Positions 28,201 through 42,400 of a stretch of 64,000 nt of DNA are shown one piece after another. Position 1 is the stretch's first letter. Every line of letters starts with the position of its first letter. The translations under genes and the position numbers were made by a program. The notes under the pieces are model-generated. The model ran no database searches, was not told where the DNA came from, and worked only from the letters and a program-made list of their open reading frames with translations. Source of the stretch: Durusdinium trenchii (lineage: Eukaryota > Sar > Dinophyceae > Suessiales > Symbiodiniaceae); assembly GCA_963970005.1 (NCBI GenBank), contig CAXAMN010021224.1, positions 101,830 through 165,829 on the forward strand, given 5' to 3'.

Positions 28201-31200
28201 CTTTCTGCGGGCAAAGGAGGCTGGAACTGGGTGTGCGACCTGCTGGTTGGATTCAGCAAGGGTTTAAAGTCTAGGAGGTTTTCCAGATCTATTCTCACCA
28301 CTTAGGGTAATATAGATTGATTAACAATGATCAATACACACTCCAAGATGGAGATGCATGCCTACCTGTTAGGTGCTTGGCCATTCAACCATTTGCATTG
28401 CTTCGTTTCCTTCGGGTCGCCTTCTTCTGTTCTGAACCCCGAAGGACTCGGCAGCCTGTGGCTGACTCGGGAGGTGTTTTTGGGGCTGTTCGACTTCCCT
28501 GGATGTTCGACTCCTCTCGCCACCACGAGATTGGCGGCGAACGAAGAAGAGTGAGTTCGACTGTCAGGTTCTGTGTGAGGTTCCGTCGGGTTCTGTGCAG
28601 GTCTACTTGAAGGAAGGTTGGGAGAAGACATTGATCCCTGGCTGGTGGAACCGTTCCGTGGCCTTGTGCCGGTTGGTTTCCGGAAAGCACCCGAAACGCA
28701 GCACCCGTTTGGAGGGTCCAGCACGGATTCGTTTGGAGCTTTAGATGTGCTTTTTCTTTAAACCTCCACTGGTCACAGTGGCAACCGGACCTCTTGGGTT
28801 CAGGATCTGAATCAAGACCTTTTGCGGGCACGGCGGCATCCAGTTTCGTTGTTTGGCGAACGAAGAGAATCAATTAGCACTGGAGTACAATGTGCAACGC
28901 CTTAATTTTGGGACAGATTCGTGCGTGGCAATGGCAATGCTTTGTGGACGGCTGGACTGCCTGGAAAGATGGGGAAATCCAGTTCTCAAATATACAGTGT
29001 TTGTGCAACATGGCTCGCATCACTCTAGATCCATCTGACGGTTTCTGTCCAAGCTGGCCTCCGGGAGAAACCTCCTCGCGGTGGTCAGCGGAGGGGCTAG
29101 GCTGCAAGTAGGGTTTCACTCAAACAGCAGAGCGTAAGGACTTGGCTGCGGCAAAAACTTTTTGCTGCGCACACGCAATATTGAGTATATCCAATCAGGC
29201 TCCCATCCTCTTATGTCAAGTATCACGGGAGGGCGGATCGACACAGGAGGACGGGGACTCCCGCTCCTGCGGTGCGCCCCATCGAGGTCACCGATCCAGT
29301 CCACGATAACGGTCCTGTTGCAGTGTCTAAGGGTGTTGGGGGCTGGATGGTCTCTCCTGAAAGTCCCCGCCCCAAGACACGGGGCCACCGCGCCGGACCG
29401 TTGGAAGGGTGGGCGGTCGGGCGAAAAATCTTGTTCACTTCCAATCGGCTTGGCGACTGACTTACGCGTCAGTGACACCCCAGTGGCTCCATGCTACCAC
29501 TCCACATGTGACTTTTCAGGCTCAAGGACATTATACTTGATCGACAGCAGGGATGAAGCGGAAAACGTGGTTCCGCAAACAAAGATCTCGCAGGTTAGCA
29601 CTGTTCAGACTCCATAGACGGGCCCCAAATCCCTCAACCCGTAAACCCCCCCGACAGATCTGGCGCATCGGCAGAAGTTTCCTTGCCAGACTCCCAGCCG
29701 AGACAAGTGACTATTTGGGACATCCTGGTTCATGGCCGTGTGGCCATCGCACTCGGCCCCCGCTTGTTTGCTGCATGGAGTCAAGGTGGTCGCCGCCGAT
29801 ACCGGCCAACTGGCGTGTGTTGATGCTTCACGTACCCCGGGTCGGCCCCACTCCCGAATTGGTATTGATAGTTGGGTATGCCCCTCAGTCAAGTGCCCCC
29901 GCAGCTCAGCGACAGGACTTTCTTAACCAGATTTCCCAGGTTCGGACCCAGGTCCCACGAAGCGACCTGACTGTGATAGGAGGGGATTTTAACGCCGAAG
30001 TTGATTCCACCCTCAATCAGACCCATCAGACCCATCCCGTGGTGGTAGGTTCTTGGGCGAGCAATCGCACGAGTCACAGGTCGCTTGCTAGCAGACTGGT
30101 GTAGCCAAGAACTCCTCACCATTGCGGATACGCGGTTTCCTCAGCCTCGTAGCAATTCCTATACTTGGTGGCACCCAGCTAAGGGCACTGAACATGTGTT
30201 GGACCACTTTCTGATCCCCCCCAATCAGATGAGATTTGTGGACGTGGTTCGCACCGTCCACCACGGGCGGAAAGGAAATGCCAGCGAACCAGGGGCCGAC
30301 AAGCACCTGGGCCAGTCCCGAATACTTCACACACTCTTACTGATGACTACACCGACCACCTCCCCCAAGGGGGACCAAATTTCCCGGCTGGATCCCTTGA
30401 GTCCGGACACCGATCGAACCCTCAACCCTTCCCCACCCAAACATCGGTATATTGTTGGCACGCAGCTATATGCATCGAGACAAGTATCGATACCCTGGGC
30501 AGCCGGGCGTTCCTCTATGGAAGAAGAAGGGAAACAAATCTGACACAGGTACATGGCGCGGGATCACGCTGCTCTATAAACTATTGGCCCGTGTCGCCGC
30601 CCGCAGAGGACAGAACTGGAGCAGTGCTTGGCGCCATGAGGCCCAGGCTGGGTTCCGCCAAGGGATCGGTGGATGACCTCTTACAAGTCACCCGACGTAT
30701 TGTAGAAGAGGTCATCGCAGCCCAGCCATCCCCCGACATGTTGTCAATCCGTTTACATAGAAAAAGCGCGCACCACCCAAGTTTATCCAAGTTTGTAAAG
30801 CGCTCCGGCATGTCCACTGAATATGTAGCTGACAAGGGTCTTCGAGAGGGATGCCCCAGCAGTCCTCCGCTGTTCAATGTGTATCATCACTGTGTACTTG
30901 AGGACTTCCGACATTGGAGAGCCCAACTCGCACAACAACATGGACAGTCGGAGTACGGAAGTAGCACTGGGCGATATCGGCTTCGCCGACGACACAGCAC
31001 TCATGGGCCACGTCGATGAAATAGCTGGCGCAGAAAGGTTGTTAAAGCAAATATATATATTGATTGGCGCGAAAAAGTCCACCCGGACAAGACGGAAGGC
31101 CTTCGCCTGCAGACCGCGGGACGCGCTCCCTATGATGTTCGTCACAAAGGCGAATTCGATACAGTTCGACACGTGGGAGGCCTCCTATACAAGCCACCGC

Positions 31201-33466
31201 AGGCACGGCCGCAAAACGGGCGCGAGCCTATTTCAAACTTGCGCAAGCAGCAAGGGCTTGTCATTTTGGGTCTAGGCATCGCAGCGCACTCCCGCATAGT
31301 CTGCGAATTGAGATCATGAAGGCAGTCGTTATGCCCACCCTCACCTGCTTCGGCCGACCCCGTGGATGGAATCGAGAACAACTCTACCAAATGCAACGGG
31401 TAATCAACTACGCAGTGGAGCGCTGTCTCGGAGTGCGCATGGAAACGTGCTCACCAGCATGTCCACAGTGAAACGCTCACGGAATTGGCTCAGTGGGAAC
31501 CGTTCAAAACTACCATAGCCCATCAAAGTTTGTTCTGCTGGGCCATGTAGCTCGTATGCCGGTGAGTCGACCCCCTAAACAAGCCAATATTGGGTTCTGG
31601 AAAGACCACCCCACTCGTCGATGTCCCCCGTATCGGCAAGGACAATGGTTGAAATATGTGCCAGCCCAAGCCAATGTGTCCTCAATAGACGGGTTCCGCC
31701 AGGCTCAGGATAGGCAGGCCTGGCGCGCGCTGGCGTTAGCCGAATTCCCGGTTGCCCGTGTGGATCCTCAACATGCAAGTTGCCACGCTCAATCGATGGC
31801 GACTCTCCATGGGAGCCCCACAAAAAGTCCAATTTCACATTCGCCGCACTCCCCGCCCTCGTGTTGGTTTTCTACGCCGCGATCCCACCAGAGGCCAATT
31901 CCCGGTAAATCTAACCAACTCACTTACCACTTCGAGGCCGAATGCGCGGTTGATCAGGCCGAAGTTATCACTGTGGCGACCTTATGAGTGCGAACACTGC
32001 CACCAGAGTTGGTGCAACGAGAAGGAGCGTCGTCAACATATCTGCCCAGTGCGACCGGCGCCCAAACGTGGTCCCAAACCACACCCACTCGTCGCCTGCC
32101 GACATTGTCACCAACAAATGGCTGCCCCAAACGTCGCCCGCCACGAAGCAGCGTGCCGTGGACCCGGGGCTGCCAAACCTGTAACACCCTTCTAGGCTCC
32201 GTACAAGCTCGGAAGAACCACGAAGCTCGCTGCCGCGGTTCAGCCCCATTTCTAGAGGGTTGTTTTTCTTCTTATCGCCCGCTCCCCAGCATACCGGGCA
32301 CGACCCGGTAGTAGTGTTCGGAACAAGTTCCGTTCACGCGCTTGGGGGACGCGCCTGGGCATGTCCCGGGCAAGACGAGATCTCCAATCAGTCAACAGGG
32401 TCTCATCCTTCTTCCTTTTTTCTTTCGGTTTGCTTGGTGTTGATCCCTTCTTTTTCCGCGACAAATCCAGCAGCTCTCATATCAATGTATCCGCATCACT
32501 TTGGCTTAAAGCACAGATCACTTTCGCGGTGACCCCGCCCGCCGAAATGGCGGCCGCTGAAAATACAGAGTTTAGAGCGACGACTAGACGCCATTGAAAA
32601 AGAACAAGAGCAGCAAGGAATAGAAATCACCTCCCTGAAACGCCGAAAAAGCAACGCTTCTAGTCACGCACAGCACCCAAGTTGAGGCATTGTACGTGGC
32701 TGCAACGCAATCTCTCCAATTCAGCACATTAGCAAAAGACGCCAGCAAGGCTGTCCTGCAGGAGTTGAGTGAACTCATCAAGTTACCGTTCCCCTTGCCG
32801 CCACAATTGCCGGCGGACTGGCATCAGATAAACGAAGAGACCAAGACCATACCCCTGGATGTCATTGCGAATTGGTGGCTGCTGGTAGGGACGGTAGAAA
32901 CGGCAGTGAGATTTATTTTACCAAATCGGTCAAGAAATACTTGGGATGCTACCACGGGACAGTGGCATAGGCCTGACCTTCGGAGAGAACGCACTTCGTA
33001 TCCAGAATTGTTTGCAGGGACCCCTTGAACAGTTCATAAATCGCCTGGTCAAAACACGCCTGCCGAGATCCCGAACCTTTTCGTGGGCAAAGCCCCCGAG
33101 GAATTGGAACGCAAACGAGGAAAAGGAACAAAGGTGAGGGAAAGGGCAAAGATGGAAAGGGCCGAGGGAGGGGCCGCGGACGCGGCCAGAACGACCCATA
33201 GAGCAAGGTCGCGCTTCACCCGCTGGTTTCACCCACGTTGACAGTCCTAGCTCATGCTGATTAGGCCTAGACTCTAGCTCTCTTGATGTGATGGACAGTG
33301 AGCTGAACAGATGCATCCACTCCTGCATTATCCCCATGTGCCATGGCTTAAGTCCTGTCCACGAGTTTTTTCATTACACTGGAGGATGGAAGGTGGGCTG
33401 CAAGCGCTTGTGCCTCGAGAGACTACCATCGAGATCCATCAAGTTAGGCAGCTATTTAAACAGCTA

Positions 33467-33499
<33 letters not shown>

Positions 33500-36400
33500 C
33501 AACACCCTCCCCGGGGGACCGCAAAAACCAACCCCCAAAAAGCGGGCGGGGCCCACCCAAGTCCAGCGCCAGCCGCCCAGGAATTATGCCGTTTTGCTTC
33601 ATAACCTGGGCCTGTGCCACCTGAAGCAAGGACCGCCGTTGCTGCGCCTCGCTCCGGTGGGTTTTTAGGACTGAGAGACCGACCGAGGTGAAACCTTCCG
33701 CCCATACTTTTGGATTGAAAAGCTCTGGTTGAAGTGGTTCCATGAAAAGTAGCAACATCTCAGTTTGCCACGCTAGGTCCGCTAGGTCCGCCGACGGCAG
33801 GTTCGGTGCTGTGATGCCTGTTGAGTGCTGCGGAACGTGCTGTGGAACTACAGCTTGGCCCCCTGTGGAACTTCCGAAAGCCTTGATTTAAGTCGAGAAA
33901 ATAGGAAGATGATTGGATGAGTCAAAACCCGGAACCCTAATCCACCAGGCAGCGAACGACTTTCAGGCAGGTCAACCAAGGTTGCCAAAATCTCACTGTT
34001 CTGGACCTCATCTAGCGTGAGGGAGCGACGGCTCGGTTTGTCCGCCCAAATTCCTTTCCCAGCTGAACAAGGAATTCGTCACCCAAAAGACTCGCCATGG
34101 CAAACCGCTGGCTGACATCGTTTTCCCCATCTTCCAATCTTCAGGACACCGGACAGACGCGCGCGAGCTCTTTGCAGAGGCCATGAACGCCTATGAGCAG
34201 GCCGCGCCGGGTGACGTCCGATTGCAGGTCTGGAAATCGGATGCTGGTATGGGTTCAACACCAACCTCGATGCAAACAGGCCGACTGGTCCCTCAAAGCC
34301 ATAGGGATTGGTTCGGGTCTGGACCCCTCGATATCAGGGTACGGTCCCTACTTAGGAGCTTTCATGAGCGTCTGGGAAGGATCTCAGGCAAAAGGTGGCT
34401 TTGCATGATGATCCCCGGAGATCGAGGGTGTTTTGCCACAGACCGGTCTACTTTGGGAGTCACCTGGAATCGGGGTCTGCGCCAAGTGCAAGTGCTCAAC
34501 TCGCAGGTCTTTTCTTCGTCCGGATGCAACAAACAACTTGCAATTTGGTCAGAGCTTACCTCAGTGCCACCAGTCTTACACAGTCTTACTTAACAGCTCT
34601 TTTCCAAGCTGCAGATTCTCACCGTAGATCTCTTCCGTCGCAGTAGTCACTACTCAGCCTGAAACGACGCAGAGCGAACGCTGGAGCGAACGGAGGTCGT
34701 TTTGGGCGAGGAGTCTCCACAGTACGCGGAGCTGCTAGAGGAGAGATTCGCGAGTGGTGCGTAGACTTGGCTTGAATACGCAGGACAGGAAACAAAGGCC
34801 TCAAAGGAGGGTTTGCTTGGCAAGACTTTTGAACTCTTGGCTTTCCCTTGATCTTGGTCTCAGCCAGGACATGCGAAAGGCTGAGATGAGCGATCTTATG
34901 GACACGATGGATTGAGCAAAAGACTCGTTCTGCATTCTGCGTGCGTTGGCGCTTGCGCGATGCTGGCGCGATGGGCATGCGTTCTCGATGTTCGTAGCGG
35001 TTCTAATTCGTTCAAAGGATGACTCTTCGAGGTACCTTTAAGACATTCACACGCCCAACAAGACCTGCCTAAAGTTAGGGAGTGAAACACTAGCACGATG
35101 ATGACCCCCTGTCTGTGCAAAGAATGTCAGACACGATGTTTTCCCAACACTTTCCTACTTTTGGGTTTGACTGAGATTTCGTCTGGGACTCCATCGGCTG
35201 TGAGCCGATGCGAAGAGGTGTGGGGTTTTGTCCGTCCGTCCAGCTTCGGACGATGGTTGGTGCACTGCAACGTCCAACGCCAGGTAGCCCAGGTAGATCA
35301 ACACTGGTTTTAACCCTATACCAGGACCCTCCTGGCCAGGCTGTTTTGGGATACTAACTCAGGTGGTGAACCTGGGCACCGAACTGGTCACCAGGGTGCC
35401 CACCTGTGAAGTCGGGTTGTTTTGACCCACCTCCTGTAATTCTTCCGACAACTAGCCTGGCAAGTTCCAGCTAGCCAAGTGCGGGGCTCACAACGTTCAC
35501 GTGTTCTCTCTAGGCGGATCCCAGTTAACCCACGGCATGTTAGGTCTTTGGACATAGTTCTTTGGTCTTTCACAGCGGTTGGGATCCATGCCAATCCTTG
35601 AGACAGGTTTTTCACAGCCTATAGTAGCCGCCCATCCCATAGATGTACCGCCTCCCAGGGTCGTTCAGGTCTCCAAAAACCCTCTCTTGGTTGAGAGGAT
35701 CAGCCACCTGAGGGGTCTTCGCTTCAAAAGCAGGTGGTTTTCTTGATCATCCAACCCCTGGTCTTCGCGCTGTGTCAGGCGAAAGTCGACAGATCAAGCA
35801 GCGCGGGGTCTATGCCATCACCGCGTTCTTCTCGATCTTCGCGCCACTCGGTGGACAGATGAGACCATACGCCACATATCTTCACGGACACACATAAATA
35901 TACCGACTTAGAGACGACAAAAAAGGATTGACCCGCGTTTTTTTGTGGTGTAAAATCCTTAGTCGGTTCGGGAAAGGCTATTAAATGAATGATGGATGGA
36001 CGCCTAGGGTATACATATATTACATCTATGAGCGGGTGCATTGGACGGTTGACAGATTCTTGAGGGGGGTGGATGGGTAGCTAGTGGTGAACGCAAGCTC
36101 CCTGCAGGGGAATGATGGAGACCCCAAGCGACCTGGGCCGCCGCTCCTGACACACACCACCTGAAGTTGATGTTCTGGAGATCCTGAAGACCCGAAGGGA
36201 TGGAGTCTCTCCTTTAGTAGTAAGGCCAGAAGCCACTAGTAGCGTACTTGCTCCTAGTAGCGATGCCAGGAGCCACTATAAGAGCATATTGATGGATTTG
36301 TCTTCTCCATACATGTCTGGGAGGGGTGTTTTTTCTTTTTTTTTTAAGACCCCATTTCTGGGAGGCATGAAAAGACAAAGGCTGGTGTATGACTTTGGAT

Positions 36401-39400
36401 GGCACTTGGGAGTCAGTTGTTGGTCTCAGGACTGCTTTTCTCAGTGGCTTCTTTAAAGCACCCCACGTCCAGAAAAAAGCGGGAAGTCAGCATAGTCCGG
36501 GCGATCCGAGTGCGACACTTCGAGAGTCAGCACCATGCGTGGAACAGAAGCACCATGGCGGTTTGTAGCGCTGTTCATGGGACTGGAGTATTGACCAGCC
36601 CCTGGGCCCCTTGACACATCCTAAGATCACGTTTACCGGATTGGCCAACGTTCCATTCTTTCTTGATGCACATAGCATTGAAACACATGACCCAATGGAC
36701 CCTGGACCAATGGATAATTGGTATAATTAGTATATCTGGACCAATGGAACATGACCTGAACCAATTAGTATACCTGGACCCGATAAAAACAGGTACTGGA
36801 TGGTGCCACCATTTTCTCAGCTACGAACGGGTCGACTCCAGGTAGTCCCATGGATGGTTCGCCGAACAGCTCCGTTTCGCTTCATCCCTCGCTTGGACGA
36901 AGCGGGGTGTGGAACCCTCTTGGAACGAGCCGTTCACCGTCGGACGTGGTGGCCAAATGGGTGGAACAGGATCGGAGCTCCGACTGGATCCGAGACCCAA
37001 GAACAGTGCACTCGGATCGATTGGTAGCTGTTGAGTTGAGATCCTTGGAGCTTTTGGACCTGGGATGCTTAGACCGTCGGACCGCTGGCGGGCTCGAAGC
37101 TCTGCCATTCCCCAGCGAAAGATCCGCCGTGAACGGAGCAGTTGACGGGGAGACCTTTAGAAGCCGCTTGTTGGTCAGGTACGTCTGGCTGCTCTTCATT
37201 TGCGTGGTCAGTTCCATCGATGAGCCACTTGGTACCGGTGGACCGGTGGAGTGACAGCATCACCGGTGGAGCATGGGAGCACCAGATTGGTGTTGTTATG
37301 GTATACACCCAGGCGCTTTCCATATACAGGATTCGTCAGGAATTGACATTGACAGTTACTGTAAGCCTGTAAGCGACTTGTTATTCAAGAACATTTTGGC
37401 AATGCTGGAGCATCATAACATTTAGCCAATCTGGAGCATGTCATCACCAGTATGATGTTTTTGCGTTGAAGGGTCACCATGAGAAGAACCGCGGCTTCGG
37501 CGCTTGGGATCGTGTGCCAAGTGAAAAAGGATCCACCCTAAGAGGATCAGGTCCAATCTGCAAGAGCTGTTTGGAGGAATTGGGGACACCCCACTGAACA
37601 CGAGCAAGTGGACAATTTGATTAAACTCTTTAAAGTTTCATATGATACTGAGCAAGTTGGAACACGGGGTTTCTGATTTCGGGTTTCACCGTCTATTTCG
37701 ACCATGCCCGAATCTGCGTCGAAGCTGCCCAAAGCACCCAATGACCCGAATCTGGGAGGTCGCAGTTTTCGAATCGCACCCAACTCTTGGGGTGAAATGA
37801 CGAGCCTTTGCCTCAAGTGAAGTTTGAAGAACAAAAGATTACCTCACGGATGGTGAACAACTTCAAACTCAAGTAAGCTTTTTGCCTTTGCCTCAATCTC
37901 GCGGCGTCTTTCTCCCCAACTCGATTGCCTTCACGGACCGCGGACGCGCGGACGGCGTGCTTCCGGTGGTTTAGCGGAGCGACGAGGAGTGGTCTTAGTT
38001 TCGGGGTCGCGACGCCCGATCGAGCACGCGATGCCTCCGTGAGCCCTGATCGCGCACCCCCCCCAAAATCCACCGCGAAGCCCGAAAGACCTCCTCGGTG
38101 TCGCTTTTGGTGCCAAGAGTCCTGTCCCTTTTGCAGGGAGCCTCCGAAATCGCACCTGCCCCGAGACTCTTGGAGCGAATCCTTGGAACTTGCTCGATTT
38201 AGAGAGGCTCATCCCTGAGCCTGGGCAGTGGCCCAGACTTGGAAGCCCTGCAGCTGGCTAGTACTGAGGATTGAGCTGTGGGAAGGTATGGTCACCTTCA
38301 GTTACTTCCCGATCTTTGTTGCTCGGATCCAACGGCGAACCGGCGAACCGGCTTTACAACCATCTCTACCTTTAGATATAGTAATCATGCAGTTTGAAGG
38401 GAGGGTTTATATTGGGATTACAAGGGTTTTCCCTTCAAACGGTGTTTCCACCAGGATAACTGGGCCGTTGCTGAGATTCTCTTTTTTTTTGAGCACCATG
38501 CTGTGGCTGTTCACTGCTGGCTGCCAGTCCCGTAGAGAGCTTGATATGAACGGATCGACAGATGGGAATCCTAGCGCACTTGGCCGGGTTCTTCACAGAG
38601 ACCTTTTTGATATGGCGGTGGGTCATGATACCCGGGTTGCCCGGAACTCACCCTGCTAGGTTGACCTGAGAACGGAGAACGGTCGTCGATTCAGTTCCTT
38701 TGATCAGCCAAGGTCCCCTCGTGCCATGTACAACGGCCATATTGTGGTTCTACATTACCTTTTGATAACCGTTGTACATGGCATGAGGGTTGATAAGGTA
38801 CCTCAGCTTCTTCAAAGTGACCTTTTGATAACCTGGTTTGAGGTCACTTAAGCCTCCTAAGGGTCACTTAGGAACCTTCAAACCTTCAAAAGGTCACTTT
38901 GAAGAAGCTGGTAGTTGGTTCTTGAAGATTATTCATGTCCTCACTCCAGGATCGCATGAGCGAGTTCGGAAGATTCCTCACTCCAAGCCTTTTCGCATCT
39001 TCAAGGTCTTGCTCTTCGAGATTTGCACCTTTTTCACACTCGTTGGTATTGGTATCCCAGTACTTTTATTTTGTGACTGGCGGTTCAGGCGAAGACCTGT
39101 TGGTGATACACGCCAACTTGACCAACGAACAGCTGATGGAACAAGCCACTCTCCCTGGTTCCCATGACCTTCGCAGAAGATGGTTGGGGTGGGTATGGGG
39201 GGTCTAACAAAAGCCTTCGAGGAGGTAGGCCAGGAGCCTCCGAGGAGGTGGGTCTCATCCCTGTACCAGTGTGGTGTGCCAGAGTGCTCTTCATCGAAGG
39301 CTCTCTCTTTCTCTCTCTCTCTCTCTCTCTTTCTTTTTCTCTCTTTCTTTTTCTCTCTTTCTCTTTCTTTCCCACTTGTTGACAGCTTTCACACAAAGAG

Positions 39401-42400
39401 GGGGTCTTTTCTCAGCTCCCGGAGCAGACGGAAGCTTCTTCCTCTCGTGACCTGACCCCAGACACCCAAACCAGTGCTCGGCCACGAACACCCGCCCCCA
39501 CGAACGGGTCACAAAGCGGTGGTGGTTTGTGTGTGGTCTACTTTGAGAAGCTCGTTCGAAGTTTCGATCTGAGTGCCCGTACGCTCGCTTTCTTGCCAGG
39601 TCACGATCTGTTATTTGGCAGACATCGGAGTCTTTTGGCAGAACCTGGGAAGGGAACTGTTGGGACGTACATACCGTGGCTGAAAAATGACTTGAAACAT
39701 ATAAGGAGTCACATGTCGGACCTGGTATGGAGTCGCATCCAGCCGTGGATGTGACTGGCAGCCCAAGGGTTCCATGGTTTGCACCTGGACGGAACTGCTG
39801 GTCAGAAGGTTTGAGTGGTCGAGGCTTTTCTTGACAAGGGACGGGAATCAGAGAAACGTCGAACCCAGAGGTTGATGCTCGTTCCAACTGCGGAATCAAA
39901 AAAGAAAAGACACACAACAACTTTCAGGCTCTGACTTCTATAGGGTATGTTCAGGTTCTGCTGGGTGGGTTTGCTGGGTGTCAAAATGGCTTGGGAGTGA
40001 TCAACTGGCTAGCCAGACCAAATTCGGACTGGGTTCTCGACCGGATGTGGTTGAAAAAGGAAGGCAGCGTGAATTTGCACCTACTTGCATTCTTCCAGCT
40101 TCAACCCTCCATTTTAATCCACTCCAGACTCCTCAAGTAAGCAGAGTCAACCACGTTGTCCTGGCAACACAAACGTGAATCCACTCCACACGTAGGTTCC
40201 AAAGGGATCCGATTCTCGTCATGTCCAACCCAGGTACTGACCATCGAGAATTTGCGGTCGAAACTTTGTCCAAAGCGCATCTGGGCACCGGAACGAAGCA
40301 ATCGGGGAGATGCAGTGCCACAGGGTTCCTGCTTTTTTGGGGCAGGTTGGACAGAGCCCCAAACAAGGGTCAAAAAGCAGGTTCTCTAGGTTAGACAATT
40401 AGATAATTAAGTAGCTTAGGCATGTTTAGACCATGGGAAGAATGTGCATAGGATAAGGTCCAAGACTTCTTGCATAGGAAAGCATAGTGATAAGGTCGTT
40501 GAAGATCTCTTGTTTTCCTACAGAAGGCCTGTTCTATTTTTGGGTGGCCTCACCCGGAATGACCGCCCACGTCCGAACGACCGGCATGTAAGGTCGCCGA
40601 AGGGAGACGTGCCCGTGCCCCCCAACTGATGGCATTGGGACGGTACCAGTGAAACTGAACAGAACCGACGAGCTACCAGGGTGAAACGCGCAACCCGGGT
40701 GACTGCCACATGAACACCTCGACCAGGTTTTTCGTCGCCGTCCAATTGTACAGCCTGACCAAGCGAACAACCCTTAGTTGACGACGGATGTCAACCTTCC
40801 TTCAAATGGTTTTTAGACAGGCTAGGGTATGCATATAGTTTCAAAAGAAACTATGTATAAGTTTCTACAAGTTTTGCTTGCATAGTATAAACTATAGTTT
40901 CTATTAGAATAGTGTAGTTCTATTTTGCTTGCATGTTGTGCAAGTGGTGCACACCAGCTTGCCAAACCACACCAGCGACGGAAACCCACCGAACCGAGAC
41001 GAAAGCTCCAGACCCATGGTGCATGGGCCATGGGTGAGACTTCGTTCGGCGACGGACTGTCCGAAGGGTGCGCGAGGGTCGGAAGTTTAGAATCCTGTTT
41101 CTATATAGTATATATAGGGAATTCAATGGTGCTTCTCGATTTTGTTGAGATGGTGAACAGATCTTGTCATGATCGACCACCGGGTGATGGCGCGCTGTTG
41201 AGTGGCATGGGCTACTATTGCACCCGACGTTGGACCTGAGCGGACGGAATCATTGGAAGAGAGATAGGGGATGATCCTCTCCTCGCTTCTGTGCTTTAAG
41301 CATCTTTAAGCTCTATTTGGTCGAATAATACACCTAGAACCCAGACATGACCTTTGCTTTCATAGGAAAAGACCCTGTTTTTGCTCCCAAACAGGGGTCG
41401 AGTCACTCAGGTTCTAGGTTTTTGTATATAGATATATCCCAGGACCCTCCAAGGGGTGCCCAACAATGGAAGCCTATAGGTCGTGTGGGGTAGTCCAGCC
41501 AGGACACCCTTTGTTTGTGACGTCTCTTGTGTCAAGGTGAGCCCTTTCACAACTTCGATCGTGCCATGTGTCCGACGCTGACCGTTTCTGACGCTTCGTG
41601 CAGGATTGCTTCGACGACGGCTTGACGGACGCCTCCTCGACTCTGTTTCGACGCCTCCCTTCCGAAAAAGCTCCGGTCTTCCACCCAGCGACATCCTCCA
41701 GCCTCTTCAGATCCTTTCAGCCGAACTCCGTGGCTTTTTCTCCACGGCTGGCTGTGCCGAGGCTATGACGAAGAGGCGGACAACGCGCCAAAGACCTGGC
41801 TCGAGAAATTCAAGGCGGAAAGAGGAGAGGGGAGATGAGGGGAGAGGGTTCAGATCCGATTTGAGGATGAAGTTCTTCAATTTCTTCTTTTAAAAGTTTT
41901 TTTTCCTCCCGTCATTCCAAGAGATGTTGGATTTTTTGAAGAAGACCCTCATTGTTAGAGATGTGCTCATTTGGATCACAGTCCAACACTTCAGAGTTCC
42001 TGTCCAGTTCTGGGTACCAGCGATCTGCAGGCTAGCTTTCATTAAGTCGGGGGTCTGGTGGAAGATCAGTCCTTGAGCGTGGTGCCACACTTGGAGGGTA
42101 TATAGTTGTATACTCAGTAACCGCTTGCTTATAGGGTCTAAAACCCTTTGGAACTCCTCGCCTGAAGGGATTTTCATGTTGGGTCATTGATGACACAGCT
42201 AGGTTTTTTGTCCTTGAAACTGTTCCTATGATGTTGGCCATGAAAGTGAGGATTGATTTGCACACCACTTGGGTCTGGACAGTTGCTGGTTCTTTTTGGA
42301 CTCATCCATACTGATGGCTTCTCCAACCGCAGGCTTGCTCTTCCCGCAAACTGTAGGCGCCGTTCTTTTTGAAACGACGGATATGGTGTCTGTGAACTGC

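Larger units (their letters stand above)
29100..32270 (+). mobile_element. Degraded LINE-type (non-LTR) retrotransposon
   Basis: Over about 3.1 kb the + strand shows, in changing frames, an APE-type endonuclease, a reverse transcriptase and a C-terminal zinc-finger region. Many frameshifts and stops separate the pieces, so the copy is inactive. It lies in the 11.9 kb intron of the exchanger gene in the same orientation as transcription. Outer ends are approximate because no target duplication or poly-A tail was identified. Components are listed separately. Confidence 0.85.
25255..37178 (+). other. 11.9-kb intron of the exchanger gene
   Basis: Bounded by GC|GCTTGG after exon g and AG|G before exon h, with matching phase. 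Holds the LINE remnant, a retroelement-like frame and the TPR exons. The stretches 25.3-26.4 kb, 26.6-29.1 kb and 34.3-37.1 kb contain nothing else I can identify apart from short hairpin repeats. Confidence 0.55.

Noticed and set aside
39291..39920. 209-codon minus-strand frame ending in a Lys/Arg/Glu-rich stretch
   Set aside because: The charged tail is the CT microsatellite read backwards; the rest has no family signal.
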